Assembly: GCA_934454145.1 (NCBI GenBank)
Contig: CAKSFT010000004.1
Location: 62,001-126,000, forward strand
Origin: an uncultured Clostridia bacterium
GTDB lineage: Bacteria > Bacillota > Clostridia > UBA1381
DNA: 64,000 bases
Direction of reading: 5' to 3'
Part shown: positions 1-9,452 of the stretch, one piece after another
Layout: the number at the start of each line of letters is the position of its first letter
Position numbering within the stretch: position 1 is the first letter of the stretch
Made by a program: the position numbers and the translations under genes
Notes under the pieces: generated by a model
What the model saw: only the letters and a program-made list of their open reading frames with translations
Databases searched by the model: none
Told to the model about the DNA's origin: nothing

Positions 1-166
1 ATCTCAACAGCGAATAGACGCCGCGGAAGCTGTCCTGCATTTCATAGGACACCGTACCGTTTTTGCTCCCCCAATTTCTTGTGGGTACGTCGTCAACATC
101 GGCAAAAGCCGCAACCGAAGTCAGCATCACCGATATTGCGCATAAATAAGAAATTATTTTTTTCAT
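1..166 (-). CDS. Exported protein of unknown function, N-terminal fragment
   Basis: The window opens inside this gene, so only the first 55 codons are present. It begins MKKIISYLCAISVML and continues to a likely signal peptidase site after AAFA, giving a typical Gram-positive signal peptide of about 22 residues. The visible mature part starts DVDDVPTRNWGSKNG and matches no family that I recognise. An AAAGG sequence lies about 14 bases upstream of the ATG. It is the last visible gene of the minus-strand carbohydrate locus, 82 bp after the SLH protein, so an extracellular polysaccharide-related role is plausible but only by context. Confidence 0.6.
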   Translation of the reverse strand, partial: MKKIISYLCAISVMLTSVAAFADVDDVPTRNWGSKNGTVSYEMQDSFRGVYSLLR

Positions 167-248
167 GTAAAAATCCGTGACCTTTCTGCCCGCAAATCAA
201 TTTGAAATCATTCTGCCCGGCGGGCGGCGCAGAATAAAAGCGCATAAC

Positions 249-3029
249 CTACTTTTTCAAATCAAGAAGTCTTTTTATGCATACGGCGGTTTCCGCCCTT
301 GTTGCCGTTTTCCTTGGGTTGAAGTTTCCGTTTTCATCTCCGTTGACCAGCCCCAGCGCTGCCGCCGTGCCGACATATTCCGCCGCCCACGGCGAAATCT
401 CCGCACTGTCGGCAAATTTCACGTTTTCTTCCGCGGGTTTTACTTCTTCTTGGCATATGCGCACCATAAGCACGGCAAGTTCTTCTCTTGTTATCGGGTC
501 GTTCGGTCTGAACAGTCCGTCTGCCCCTTTCATATACCCCGCATTGCTGACCGCCGCGACACTATCAAAAAACCAGTCATCACTTTTGCAGTCACCATAA
601 ATGGTTTTTTCTGCGGTATCGCTCAGCCCAAATGCCCTTTGGGCAATCGCGGCACACTCCGCTCTTTTGACAGCGTTCTGCGGTGCAAACCTGTCCTCGC
701 TCACGCCCTTCAATATGCCCTTTTCCACAAGTTCTGCCACAGCGTCTTTCGCCCAGTGGTTTGCCATGTCCGCAAATACCGTCCGCGGCTTGTCGTCCTG
801 TTTCGGCTCGTCCGGGTCATTTTTGCCCGGGTCAGGGTTTTGCGGCGGCAGACTTCCCGAGCCGCCCGAGCCGCTCTTTGTTCCGCCCGAACCTCCGGTG
901 GTCACTGTGTTTTTTGCCACTTTCACAGCATCAGTCTTTACCGTTTTGCCCTCTGTCGGCGCGGTGACGGAAACCGGGGTAATCTCTGCATACACCTCTG
1001 TGCCAATCATGGCGGTTGTGAGATACAGGCTTGCGCCTTGGGCAGTTTCTTTTCCGTTGACAAACCATTTTATAATGGTTTCTCCCTCGCCGTCACCGTT
1101 CTCGTCATAAAACACATAAGACACCGACACTGTTTTCCCGGCTTTTGTTTCGCCTATGATTTTTGCCCCTCTTGCCTCGGGTGCAAACGGGCCCTTCACG
1201 GCGTCCGACTGATACTCTTTTGCCTTTGCGGCAGAATCCTTGCTTTTTGGTGTGACACGGAACACAAAGAACACGCCGTCCGCGTCCTCCGTCACTGTAT
1301 ATGTTTTGCCTGCGGCAACAAGCTTATAGTCCGCATCGTCAGCGCCCTTTGCATACCAACCGCACTCAGAATCGCCCTCTTCGTCGCCGTTTGCGTCATA
1401 ATATTCATATTTTGCAGACAGTTCGTTGCCGACCGCCGCCGTGCCTTCAATTTTGATTCCCAAAACAACCGGTGCAAAATCACCCATAAACGGCTCACTC
1501 TCTGCCGGCTGTCCCTCCTTCGGCTCATTGTCCGAAACGGGTGTGACAGAAAGCTTTATAAAGCAATTTTCGTCCGCAGGAGTAAGGATATATGTTTTTC
1601 CTTCCTCTCCGCCCGCTTCTTTTATAGGCTCCCATGTCCCGTCTTTTGCCGGTGACCTGTACCACTTAAAAATGCTTTCTCCTTCTTTGTCGCCTTTGTT
1701 TACATCGCTGAAAGTATACACTGCCGTCACAGTGCCGCCGGTCACTGCCCTCCCCGAAATCGCAACATCGCGTGCCTCGGGTGCTCTTGCGCCGACTGTT
1801 TCTATTTTATATTCTTTGCTTTGCTTCCTTCCGCGGCTGTCCTCTGCCGTGACACGCACAACATGCGCGCCCTCGGCAATCACGCCGCCGTCATATATTT
1901 CAGAATCCACATATATTGTATATTTTATCTCTGCGGAATCGGGCAGTTCTATTTTGTACCCGGCGTCATAAACCGCACCGTCCTCAAGAATGCCCGAAAA
2001 CTGCGGAATCAGCTCTTCAGTCTTGAATTCCAGCCCATATTTTTGCGGTTTCACTTCTATCCCCGACACACTCCCGATTCCATCCGAAAATTCCACACGG
2101 TAATTTGTGTTGTATTCCATGCCGGATTTTTTGCCAATCACAACCTCTTTTCCGCTTACCGACACGCTGTAGCTGTCTTTCGCAAGGGGCACGCCCTCCT
2201 CATAAAGTGTCACCGTGTCTGCCGTCACCGTTTCGGGTTTCAGCTCATTTGTAAACTCAAAACGTATATCGCCATCAGCGTCGGCAGAAACTTCGCCGTT
2301 TTTCGGCACAGTGCTTTTCACCGACACAACATTTTTTCTCACCGTGATGTTGTCAATCAGATACACTCCGGCCCCTGTGCTTTTGCCGTTGTTTGCCGTG
2401 TCATTTTTTCCCAGAAACCACAAACTTGTTATCCCTTTTGCCGATGCCTCCGGCACATGGTTTTTGTCTGTCCCAATCAGCTTTCCGTCGACATAAAACT
2501 CGGCGGTTCTGCTGTCGCAGTTCAGCACACATTCCACAAAGCTGTATGTGCTGTAATTTTCTATGTCACATTCCGAACCATACCCCACCCACTTCGGGCA
2601 CCATTTCCCCTTTGCGGTCTGCAGCCATGTCACCGCACTGAAATTGTATGTATCTCTCGGCACCATGAGTCTTTCAAAATGGCGGCTGTCATTTTGCAGC
2701 CACATATCCATGGATATGACATATGTTCCGCTTTCCAAAGCTGTCCCAAACGGAACCGCAAACTCTGCCTTTTTGTCATCAATGGTGATTTTGAGTGCTT
2801 TGTTGCCCTCTCCGTCGTCACACACATATATGTCAGAACTCCCCTCAACGGTATATTTCACCGTCTGGGCGTCTATGCCGCTGTTCATCTTCTCGGGTCT
2901 TTCGCCGATCGCCGCCCCTTCAAAATCTTCAAAGAAAACGATGTCTTCGTCTGCCGCCTTTGCAATCTCCGCCGGCACTGCCGCCAGCGCCGTCGCGGCG
3001 CACAGGCTTATTATTTTTCTCAGTTTCAT
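249..3029 (-). CDS. Secreted SLH-domain surface protein with LamG-like and Ig-like modules
   Basis: This protein of about 926 residues starts at the ATG at 3029, which follows GGAGGAAAGGA and a 25-residue signal peptide (MKLRKIISLCAATALA...KA). The ORF extends 12 codons further upstream without signal-peptide character. Residues about 30-230 resemble a concanavalin/LamG-like sugar-binding fold. Residues about 235-340 resemble an SbsA-type Ig domain. Three related Ig-like repeats follow, each with a KWY or GWY core and a TPVS ending. After a Gly/Ser/Pro/Asp-rich linker, three SLH repeats (FADMANHWAKDAV and two more) occupy the last 160 residues. SLH domains bind pyruvylated secondary wall polymer, so the protein should sit on the cell wall, probably holding polysaccharide. 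No catalytic domain is evident. Confidence 0.85.
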   Translation of the reverse strand: MKLRKIISLCAATALAAVPAEIAKAADEDIVFFEDFEGAAIGERPEKMNSGIDAQTVKYTVEGSSDIYVCDDGEGNKALKITIDDKKAEFAVPFGTALESGTYVISMDMWLQNDSRHFERLMVPRDTYNFSAVTWLQTAKGKWCPKWVGYGSECDIENYSTYSFVECVLNCDSRTAEFYVDGKLIGTDKNHVPEASAKGITSLWFLGKNDTANNGKSTGAGVYLIDNITVRKNVVSVKSTVPKNGEVSADADGDIRFEFTNELKPETVTADTVTLYEEGVPLAKDSYSVSVSGKEVVIGKKSGMEYNTNYRVEFSDGIGSVSGIEVKPQKYGLEFKTEELIPQFSGILEDGAVYDAGYKIELPDSAEIKYTIYVDSEIYDGGVIAEGAHVVRVTAEDSRGRKQSKEYKIETVGARAPEARDVAISGRAVTGGTVTAVYTFSDVNKGDKEGESIFKWYRSPAKDGTWEPIKEAGGEEGKTYILTPADENCFIKLSVTPVSDNEPKEGQPAESEPFMGDFAPVVLGIKIEGTAAVGNELSAKYEYYDANGDEEGDSECGWYAKGADDADYKLVAAGKTYTVTEDADGVFFVFRVTPKSKDSAAKAKEYQSDAVKGPFAPEARGAKIIGETKAGKTVSVSYVFYDENGDGEGETIIKWFVNGKETAQGASLYLTTAMIGTEVYAEITPVSVTAPTEGKTVKTDAVKVAKNTVTTGGSGGTKSGSGGSGSLPPQNPDPGKNDPDEPKQDDKPRTVFADMANHWAKDAVAELVEKGILKGVSEDRFAPQNAVKRAECAAIAQRAFGLSDTAEKTIYGDCKSDDWFFDSVAAVSNAGYMKGADGLFRPNDPITREELAVLMVRICQEEVKPAEENVKFADSAEISPWAAEYVGTAAALGLVNGDENGNFNPRKTATRAETAVCIKRLLDLKK

Positions 3030-3077
3030 CTCAAAAAATCCTTTCCTCCCCACGGGATTGTCCAAAAAAACAACTTT

Positions 3078-5705
3078 TTATATTCTGCTGAACAAATCGT
3101 CAAGCATGCTTTTTGTAAGTTCTTCTCTCACGTCATTTCCGCTTATGACAACAACTCCGTTTTCCGCCTTGTATGCCTGCTTGCCCAGAATCAAGGCGGC
3201 GTCCTCTGCGGAAATAAAGGTTCTCCCTCCCCTTATTATCACCGCCGCGCTCAATTCTGTCTTTTCTTCCTTTTCTCCCGAGCGCACAGTTGCCTGTCTT
3301 TCGCCGTTTTTCAGATAATATTCGTTCCCCATGAAGTCAACATATACAAATCCGTCTTTGTAGTCCAAATCCGCACCGGCCGCCGCGGCGGTGAATCTCA
3401 GCGGAATATAAAGATTTTCCCCTTCATAAAACGGTGTGATTTCCGGGTTTTCGTCCACTTTGGTTCTTTTCCAGCCGACATAACCCATATTCTTGCCTTC
3501 TGCCACAACCACCGCGTCATCCGAAAGCAATTCCTTCAGCTTTGCGGTTGTGAGCCCTGAGTCCTCCATCTTTATCGGCGCAAATCCCGGCAGCTTTGAA
3601 AATACAATACTGTCACTCTTAAGATTATAGTCATTTTCTGCGGCATTGCCGAACCCGGGGTCTTTTGACGTTATCACGCCTTCCGTCAGTGTATTCTTTT
3701 CTCTCAGCTCGCCTTCTGTCGCGTCAGAGCCCCATTCCGGGTGCAGCGCAAGCTTAAGCTCGCCTTTCACCATATAGCTTACGTTGTTTTCCACCCTGTT
3801 GTACTTCGGCGTCCACGGGTCATTTTCTATGTCCTGCAAATGCGGATATTTTGCATATGCTTCACTCATATAAGGCACCGACGTCATGCCATAGTATGCC
3901 TTTGCCTCGTCATTAAATTCCGTAAAGCCCGAAACGCCGAAGCATCTGCCCCATGCGGAGATAAGCACGCTGTTTTCGTCAATGTTTGCAAAAATGTTGC
4001 CCGTGACATTGTTGTCGCTTCCGCCGTTTATAAAAATACCTGTCCCGGATATGTTGTAGAAAATGTTGTTTTCTATAGTATATCCGCACTGCATATCGTC
4101 CAGATAAATAGCATATTTTCCGCTCTGCTTAGAGTCGGACTTCAAATCATGGATAATGTTTCCCCTTATGACAGTGCCGCGTGCCGCAATCCTTCTGCCG
4201 GTGTATATCGCGCCCATGTCCGCGGCTTCCTTCATGACAGAGTGAATCTCATTGTTTTCAATCAGGTGGTCATTTCCCGTGATTCTCACCGCAATGTGCG
4301 GGCCGTTATATATGAGGTTGTTCCTGACTGTCGCGCCGACGCCGCCAACCTTCACTCCGCCTTCATAGGTCTTTATTGTTTTTGCAAAGTCGTGCAGCCA
4401 GCAGTTTTCCATCACATTCCCCGACGGCGTCAGGGTGTTTGCATCTCCGCCCGCAAGGTTTACACAGCTTGCGCCGGTGTTGTAGATGTGACAGCCCGAA
4501 ACAGTCGTGCGGTACGAGTCATAAACCCCGACCCCCATGCCGGCGACGTTGCAGATTTCAAGGTAATCCATTCTGACATCGCTGCACGAATTTACCGACA
4601 CCGCATTGCTTCTGGTTGCCGTGAAGTTTATTCTTTTAAAATTAACATACGAAAGCTTGTTTAAAGAAACTATATCGCTCTTTGCAAAGGAAAGCGTCAT
4701 TTTCGCCTCCGGCGAAACCTCCGGGGGATATACATACAAAAATCCGCTGTCCTTGTCATAATACCATTCCCCCACGCTGTCCAGCTCCTCCAGGAGGTTG
4801 TATATGTAAAAACGCTGTCCAAGCAGTATGCTGTATGCAGACGGGGTTGCAGACTTTATCACTCCCGTGTTTTTGTCTATAGAATCCACCCTCATCGTCT
4901 GGTCAGACCAGTCATAACGCCAGTATCCAAAAACCCACGCATATTTTGCGTTTCCCCATCTCTGATATCGTGTGTCGTTGGAACTGAAAGACGGTGGAAT
5001 CGGCGGATTGTGACGCTGTTCGGGCGGCACATATTCGTTTGAACCCTCCGTTTCTCCCCAACGCCCCGGCTTGTCGCCATAGACCTCTATGTTATCCACC
5101 GTCATATATCCGTCATTCGGATATCTTGCCAGCACGCCCACAAAATCCTCTCCGTCGGCTTTGTGATAAACAATTTCCGGGTCGGAAACACTTTCCCCGA
5201 CCAAACCCAGTTGATGCAGGGAATACTGGCTGTTTCCTCTGACAGCCAATTCGCCATAGTCGGCAATCCCCATCTTCCTAATGTTGCATTTATAAACCTT
5301 TCCGCGCGCATCTTCGGGGATTGCGGCATCGTCCGCCGCGACAAAGTCCGCCATGCTCAGCTCTGTCCCCCCGACGATTGTCGCCGTTTCGCCGCGGTAT
5401 GACTGCCACGTCACAGGCGCCTCGGCGGTGCCGCTGTCCTGCTCCTCCAGTGTGAAGGTTTCACTTCTGGAATAAAGCCCTCCCCTTAAATACACATTTA
5501 TCGGGATCTTGGCGTCTTTTTTTATGGCACGAACCTTGTTTCTTGCCTCTTCCAGTGTGCCAAAAGGCTTTTCAAAGCTCCCGTCGCCGTTCTCCGCACC
5601 GGCGCTGACATAAACTGCCGTTTGTGCGGATGCCGCCGGTGCCTTCCCCGGCATACATTCCAAAGCCACTGCAAAAGCCGCCGCTGCCGCTAAAATCTTC
5701 TTCAT
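3078..5705 (-). CDS. Secreted right-handed beta-helix protein, probable polysaccharide-active enzyme
   Basis: The 875-residue product has a signal peptide ending near AASA and starts at an ATG behind AAGGAGGG. The N-terminal stretch (YVSAGAENGDGSFEKPFGTL, then a LRGGLY segment) is the opening typical of parallel beta-helix glycan enzymes such as GH141. The central part, residues about 350-640, carries repeated N-N-x-I-x-x-x and G-I/V-x-I/V coils (IRGNIIHDL, IENNIFYNI, VTGNIFANI). The last 110 residues resemble a copper-amine-oxidase N-terminal-like domain (YIPLRF...GRTFIS), a common non-catalytic module in clostridial exported proteins. The GH141 assignment is an inference; a lyase or esterase is possible. 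It lies 48 bp upstream of the SLH gene and is probably co-transcribed with it. Confidence 0.75.
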   Translation of the reverse strand: MKKILAAAAAFAVALECMPGKAPAASAQTAVYVSAGAENGDGSFEKPFGTLEEARNKVRAIKKDAKIPINVYLRGGLYSRSETFTLEEQDSGTAEAPVTWQSYRGETATIVGGTELSMADFVAADDAAIPEDARGKVYKCNIRKMGIADYGELAVRGNSQYSLHQLGLVGESVSDPEIVYHKADGEDFVGVLARYPNDGYMTVDNIEVYGDKPGRWGETEGSNEYVPPEQRHNPPIPPSFSSNDTRYQRWGNAKYAWVFGYWRYDWSDQTMRVDSIDKNTGVIKSATPSAYSILLGQRFYIYNLLEELDSVGEWYYDKDSGFLYVYPPEVSPEAKMTLSFAKSDIVSLNKLSYVNFKRINFTATRSNAVSVNSCSDVRMDYLEICNVAGMGVGVYDSYRTTVSGCHIYNTGASCVNLAGGDANTLTPSGNVMENCWLHDFAKTIKTYEGGVKVGGVGATVRNNLIYNGPHIAVRITGNDHLIENNEIHSVMKEAADMGAIYTGRRIAARGTVIRGNIIHDLKSDSKQSGKYAIYLDDMQCGYTIENNIFYNISGTGIFINGGSDNNVTGNIFANIDENSVLISAWGRCFGVSGFTEFNDEAKAYYGMTSVPYMSEAYAKYPHLQDIENDPWTPKYNRVENNVSYMVKGELKLALHPEWGSDATEGELREKNTLTEGVITSKDPGFGNAAENDYNLKSDSIVFSKLPGFAPIKMEDSGLTTAKLKELLSDDAVVVAEGKNMGYVGWKRTKVDENPEITPFYEGENLYIPLRFTAAAAGADLDYKDGFVYVDFMGNEYYLKNGERQATVRSGEKEEKTELSAAVIIRGGRTFISAEDAALILGKQAYKAENGVVVISGNDVREELTKSMLDDLFSRI

Positions 5706-5736
5706 TGATTTTACCCTCCTTGTTTATTGTTTATTT

Positions 5737-5940
5737 GGTAATTGTAAAATGCAGATTTTGCAATTACCCTCCGCATCTTTGCGGGGTATCGTGGGTGCCA
5801 ACCCCTGATTGGTAATCAAAAATGATGGCATGCGTGTCATTTTTGGCAGAAATAAAAAGTTTCAGCCTTCGCCCGGATTCACCGGAACTTTTTATTTCCG
5901 CTTCAGCACTTTAATTGTAAAACATTGGTTTTTCAATTAC
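5737..5940 (-). repeat. Long interspersed palindromic repeat, copy R1 (inverted orientation)
   Basis: This 204-bp intergenic unit is the reverse complement of the copies at 15865-16077 and 30694-30906. It has a terminal hairpin GGTAATTGTAAAAT.../...TTTGCAATTACC, a CCGCA..TGCGG hairpin, a GGGTGCCAACCCC block, an AAAAATGA..TCATTTTT hairpin, a GAAATAAAAAGTT/AACTTTTTATTTC hairpin and a second end reading TAATTGTAAAAC...CAATTAC. It has no coding capacity. Its left boundary supplies the last two codons and the TGA stop of the sugar-binding protein gene. Confidence 0.85.
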
Positions 5941-7450
5941 TTTTATTGTTTATTTGCTCGTCAAGCTGACGCTGAAGTTCACCGATAACCTTGTCTATAC
6001 CTGCTTTTTTCAGTTTTTCCTTCATCTCATTCAGCTTTTGTTTATATTTAGGATACACCCCGTATTCCAGCCCGACATATTCGTCGTTTATGCTCTCAAT
6101 CTGCGCCAGTTCGCCGCGGATATCCTTTGAGGAAAACTTGAACCCGTAAAGCATTGAATACCGCGCATTTTTGTGGAGCACATTTTCTATATATTCGTTA
6201 TATCCCGGCACGCTCACCTGTGACGCATATGCGTTGAAGGTGTTGCCGATAAAGTGCGGCGCCACGCCGTATTTGCTTTCCACCCCGGGTGTCCCGTTAT
6301 AATCCAGTGTCCTCACACTGTCCTCCCCCGTCTTGACATAATGCTTTCCCTCAATCCCGTAAACCAGCAAATTGTAAAGTTCTTTTCCCTTTTCGGAATT
6401 GATAAGCCCGATAAGCTCCATCGCTTTGTCGGGGTGCTTTGATGTGGAAGGAATCACAGTGTTTGTGGCATTCACTATCCATGGTATGGTGTTTCCCTCA
6501 CTCACCCTGATGAGTTCCACCGGGAACCCATAATATAACTCTTCCTCCGCCTCGGTATAGTCGTCATAATTGTGCACCCAGAGCGTATATCCCCCGTCGG
6601 CCCCTATGTCCGTCTTAAAATCCTGCACAGACAGTGCATTTGCTCTTATAAATCCCTTTTGGTAAAACTCTGCCAGTTTTTTATATTTTATCTCAGTTTC
6701 GGGAAAATCAAATCTGTTTTGTGCAACCACTCTGCCGTCCTTCTTGGAAACATACACCCCCTCAACCGTTCCGCCGTTGAGCCAGCCGCTTATCTCCGGC
6801 GTAAGCCCCAGCCCCAGCTTGCCCGCGTCCTTCAGGTTCTGCATATATTCTCCCAAAGCGTCAAAACATTCCTCCGGGATCCTTCCCTTTTCGCAGTTCT
6901 CGCGGTAATTCTTAAAGACTCTTTCAATTTTTTCCTTGTCCATATATTGGTCTGCCAGCGCCTTTGGCGTCCTTATCGCCACCGGTCTGTTCACCATCAT
7001 CTGATAATTCGGCACGGCATATATCTTCCCGTCATAGGTCACTCCGTTCCACACCCACTCGGGCATGCTTTCATACAGCCCCGGCGCATACTTCGCCATC
7101 AGTGAATCAATCGGCATGAAACTCCCCTTCCCGATTTCCTGTTCCAGGTCGTTGACCCAGCCTTCCCACGCGATGTCCGCCTCCTCACCCGCGGCGGACA
7201 TTATCTTCCATTTCTCCGCATAGTCGTTTATCGAGATGGCCTCAAATTCCACATGCACCCCCGGCATGTATTCGCCAAGCTTTTTGTTAAATTCACTCCA
7301 CACTTCGTCAGAATCCGCCTGTTTGCCCGCTCCGGACAAAATCCACTTGAGTGTTATCTCCTCCTGTGCTTTTTCCTTTTGTGCGCCGCAGGCGCAAAGC
7401 GCAAAAGCCGACGCCAGCGCAAGCACCCCCGATATTATTCTTTTTGTCAT
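5933..7450 (-). CDS. ABC transporter sugar-binding lipoprotein (family 1 extracellular SBP)
   Basis: The protein of about 505 residues starts at the ATG at 7450 behind GGAGAA. A lipoprotein signal with the lipobox LCAC shows that it is anchored outside the membrane. The body has features of the LplA/YtcQ-type solute-binding proteins that serve oligosaccharide importers (ITLKWILSGAG opening, DIAWEGWVND, late SSKDIRGELAQIESINDEY). The C-terminal helical stretch KLKKAGIDKVIGELQRQLDE is typical of the DUF3502-containing branch. Length is normal for that branch. It follows the two-component genes by 181 bp and precedes the beta-helix gene, so it probably binds an oligosaccharide made by the secreted enzymes. 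No permease or ATPase gene is visible here. The last two codons and the stop lie in repeat R1. Confidence 0.88.
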   Translation of the reverse strand: MTKRIISGVLALASAFALCACGAQKEKAQEEITLKWILSGAGKQADSDEVWSEFNKKLGEYMPGVHVEFEAISINDYAEKWKIMSAAGEEADIAWEGWVNDLEQEIGKGSFMPIDSLMAKYAPGLYESMPEWVWNGVTYDGKIYAVPNYQMMVNRPVAIRTPKALADQYMDKEKIERVFKNYRENCEKGRIPEECFDALGEYMQNLKDAGKLGLGLTPEISGWLNGGTVEGVYVSKKDGRVVAQNRFDFPETEIKYKKLAEFYQKGFIRANALSVQDFKTDIGADGGYTLWVHNYDDYTEAEEELYYGFPVELIRVSEGNTIPWIVNATNTVIPSTSKHPDKAMELIGLINSEKGKELYNLLVYGIEGKHYVKTGEDSVRTLDYNGTPGVESKYGVAPHFIGNTFNAYASQVSVPGYNEYIENVLHKNARYSMLYGFKFSSKDIRGELAQIESINDEYVGLEYGVYPKYKQKLNEMKEKLKKAGIDKVIGELQRQLDEQINNKSN

Positions 7451-7596
7451 ATTCGTTCTCCGTCTGTTCTGCCCCGCAAAATTATACATTACTCATAAAA
7501 CCTTTTCCGATTTTACAATTGATTTTATTATATTGTAACATATCGGTTTTTTAATATCAACTCACTATTACAACTTCTTTGTCCACCACACGCCAT

Positions 7597-7635
7597 AAAA
7601 GGTGCACTTTTGATAAACAAAAGTGCACCTTTTAT
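7597..7635 (-). terminator. Intrinsic terminator after the sensor kinase gene
   Basis: The arms AAAAGGTGCACTTTTG and CAAAAGTGCACCTTTT form a perfect stem around a short ATAAA loop. The minus-strand transcript of the kinase runs into it, and its stop codon at 7632 lies in the stem. It separates the regulatory pair from the sugar-binding protein gene. Confidence 0.75.
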
Positions 7636-9422
7636 ATCCACTTTATTTCCGGCATGACAATCCTGACCGTCACCCCTCCCTCATTGTTGTTCCTCACAGA
7701 AATACCGTAGTTCTCCCCGAAAATCAGCTTGATTCTGTTGTTTACATTTTTGAGCCCTATGCCGACATCGCTTTGCTTACGCTCCAGCCATTGGGAATGT
7801 CTGCTGTTGGTATTGCCTGTTTCCTGCCAGCTTATCAAGACTTTCTTGACCTCTTCTTCTGCTTCTCCCATGCCCAGACGCAACGTCTCGTTCACTTTTG
7901 CCAGCTTTTCTTCCGTCATTCCGGCGCCGTTGTCGGTGACTTCTATGACAAATCCGTCAGTGCCGACGCCGGCGCTCACCAGCACCCTTCCGTGCCGCCC
8001 CGTCGGCTTTATCCCGTGATACATTGCGTTTTCAATCATCGGCTGCAGCATAAACCGTATTGATGTCAGTTCCTTTGTCCGTTCCTGTATGTCAAAGTCA
8101 ATGTCAACGATTTCGGGATACCTTGTCTTTAAAAGCCGCGAAAATGCCGCCGCATGGCGCAGTTCTTCCTCAAAAGGCACGACATATCCGTCATTGGAAA
8201 GCCCCAGGCGGAACACCTCCGACAAATCATCGATACACTCCGAAATACGATTGAATCTCCCCAGCTCGCGGAAGGCAATCCAGTTTATCGAATCCAGAGA
8301 ATTGTACAAAAAATGCGGATTCATCTGTGACTCCATGACCTGCACCTGCGTAAACCGCAAAAGGAGCATTCTCATGTTGCGCTCGTTTTCATTTTCATAG
8401 CTGCGCCCCACTGCCCCGACAATCTCGTCCACAATGCTTCTTATATCCTCCGGGATATTTTTCTTGTTTTCGCCTGGCTGTTCTATCGAAGAAAGTATCA
8501 TTCCCACAGGATTTACCGAGCGCCTTGAAAGCATAAATGCAAACACAACCGCCAGCACAATGCTCATCACCGCCACAAGCAGAATCAGCTTCCAGATGGA
8601 GGTCGAAAAAACAGAGTAAGACTCCACAGGCATAAGTGAAAAATATGTAAAATCATATTCTGTCGATTCTGCCTTTGTCTGCACATATGTTTCCCCCCCA
8701 AAGCGCACCCTGTCTTTGGCCGTTTCGGTGACAATGTCGGAATAAGGCTTGCCGAATTCATTGTTTAAATCCGCGCCGTAAATGATTTTCCCGTCACTTC
8801 CCACAATAAAAAAACTATCTGTTTCTTTTGTATCAATACTTTTAAAAAGATTGTTAAATCTGTCGATGTCAATATCCACAAAGACCGCGCCGCGGTTTCC
8901 AGAAATGTCAATCCCCCTCAGGAAACGGATAACAAAGGGATATTTCCCGGATTTTGCAAACCCCGTGATGTCTGTTTTGCCCGGCGCCGCCGTGCAGAGC
9001 GTCAGCTCTTCCCCATTCGACTGCACTATGTCGGTTTCGCTCAGGGTATATCCGCTTTTGGCACTGACTATCCCAACAGCGTCAATGTAGTAGTTTATAT
9101 TCTTATAAAATCTCAGGTTGCTCTGAATCCTTTTCGTCAGCGCACGGTTATATTCCTGTGCCGAAACAAAAGCCTCCACATCAGTGTCTATCGAAAGACT
9201 CACCGCATACATCTCAGCCTCCTTCATTATGGTTTCGCACATGTCCTGAGAGCGTGCGCAGAAGTTTTTGTTTATGTCGTTTATCTTCTCTTTGTTCATG
9301 TCGGTCATATACCACCACAATGGCAGCATAAGAATAATGATAAACAGAAAAAATCCCACAAAAAACAGCAAAAAATTCTTCAGCAATATTGTTTTCAGCC
9401 GCTTGTCATATTTAAACCGCAT
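7632..9422 (-). CDS. Sensor histidine kinase, YesM family
   Basis: This 596-residue membrane kinase has a transmembrane helix at residues about 13-35 and another at about 280-300, framing an extracytoplasmic sensor region of dCache type. A HAMP-like linker leads to the HisK_3 phosphoacceptor motif MNPHFLYNSL at about residue 365, in which the His is the phosphorylation site. The C-terminal HATPase domain shows the N box (IENAMYHG), the G1 box (VTDNGAGM) and the G2 region (GIGLKNVNNRI). Proteins of this family phosphorylate YesN-type AraC response regulators and control carbohydrate uptake and degradation genes. Its partner is the gene 30 bp upstream. The likely targets are the sugar-binding protein and the secreted proteins downstream. 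Confidence 0.92.
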   Translation of the reverse strand: MRFKYDKRLKTILLKNFLLFFVGFFLFIIILMLPLWWYMTDMNKEKINDINKNFCARSQDMCETIMKEAEMYAVSLSIDTDVEAFVSAQEYNRALTKRIQSNLRFYKNINYYIDAVGIVSAKSGYTLSETDIVQSNGEELTLCTAAPGKTDITGFAKSGKYPFVIRFLRGIDISGNRGAVFVDIDIDRFNNLFKSIDTKETDSFFIVGSDGKIIYGADLNNEFGKPYSDIVTETAKDRVRFGGETYVQTKAESTEYDFTYFSLMPVESYSVFSTSIWKLILLVAVMSIVLAVVFAFMLSRRSVNPVGMILSSIEQPGENKKNIPEDIRSIVDEIVGAVGRSYENENERNMRMLLLRFTQVQVMESQMNPHFLYNSLDSINWIAFRELGRFNRISECIDDLSEVFRLGLSNDGYVVPFEEELRHAAAFSRLLKTRYPEIVDIDFDIQERTKELTSIRFMLQPMIENAMYHGIKPTGRHGRVLVSAGVGTDGFVIEVTDNGAGMTEEKLAKVNETLRLGMGEAEEEVKKVLISWQETGNTNSRHSQWLERKQSDVGIGLKNVNNRIKLIFGENYGISVRNNNEGGVTVRIVMPEIKWI

Positions 9423-9452
9423 AACCCCAAAACCACCCCTTTCGCCGAAAAA

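Noticed and set aside
177..1655. Long open reading frame of 492 codons on the plus strand
   Set aside because: It is antisense to the SLH protein gene, has Cys/Arg/Phe-rich composition without domains, and arises from the codon bias of the opposite strand.
1821..3560. 579-codon plus-strand open frame
   Set aside because: It is the antisense shadow of two well-supported secreted-protein genes and spans their intergenic gap; no ribosome site or family match.
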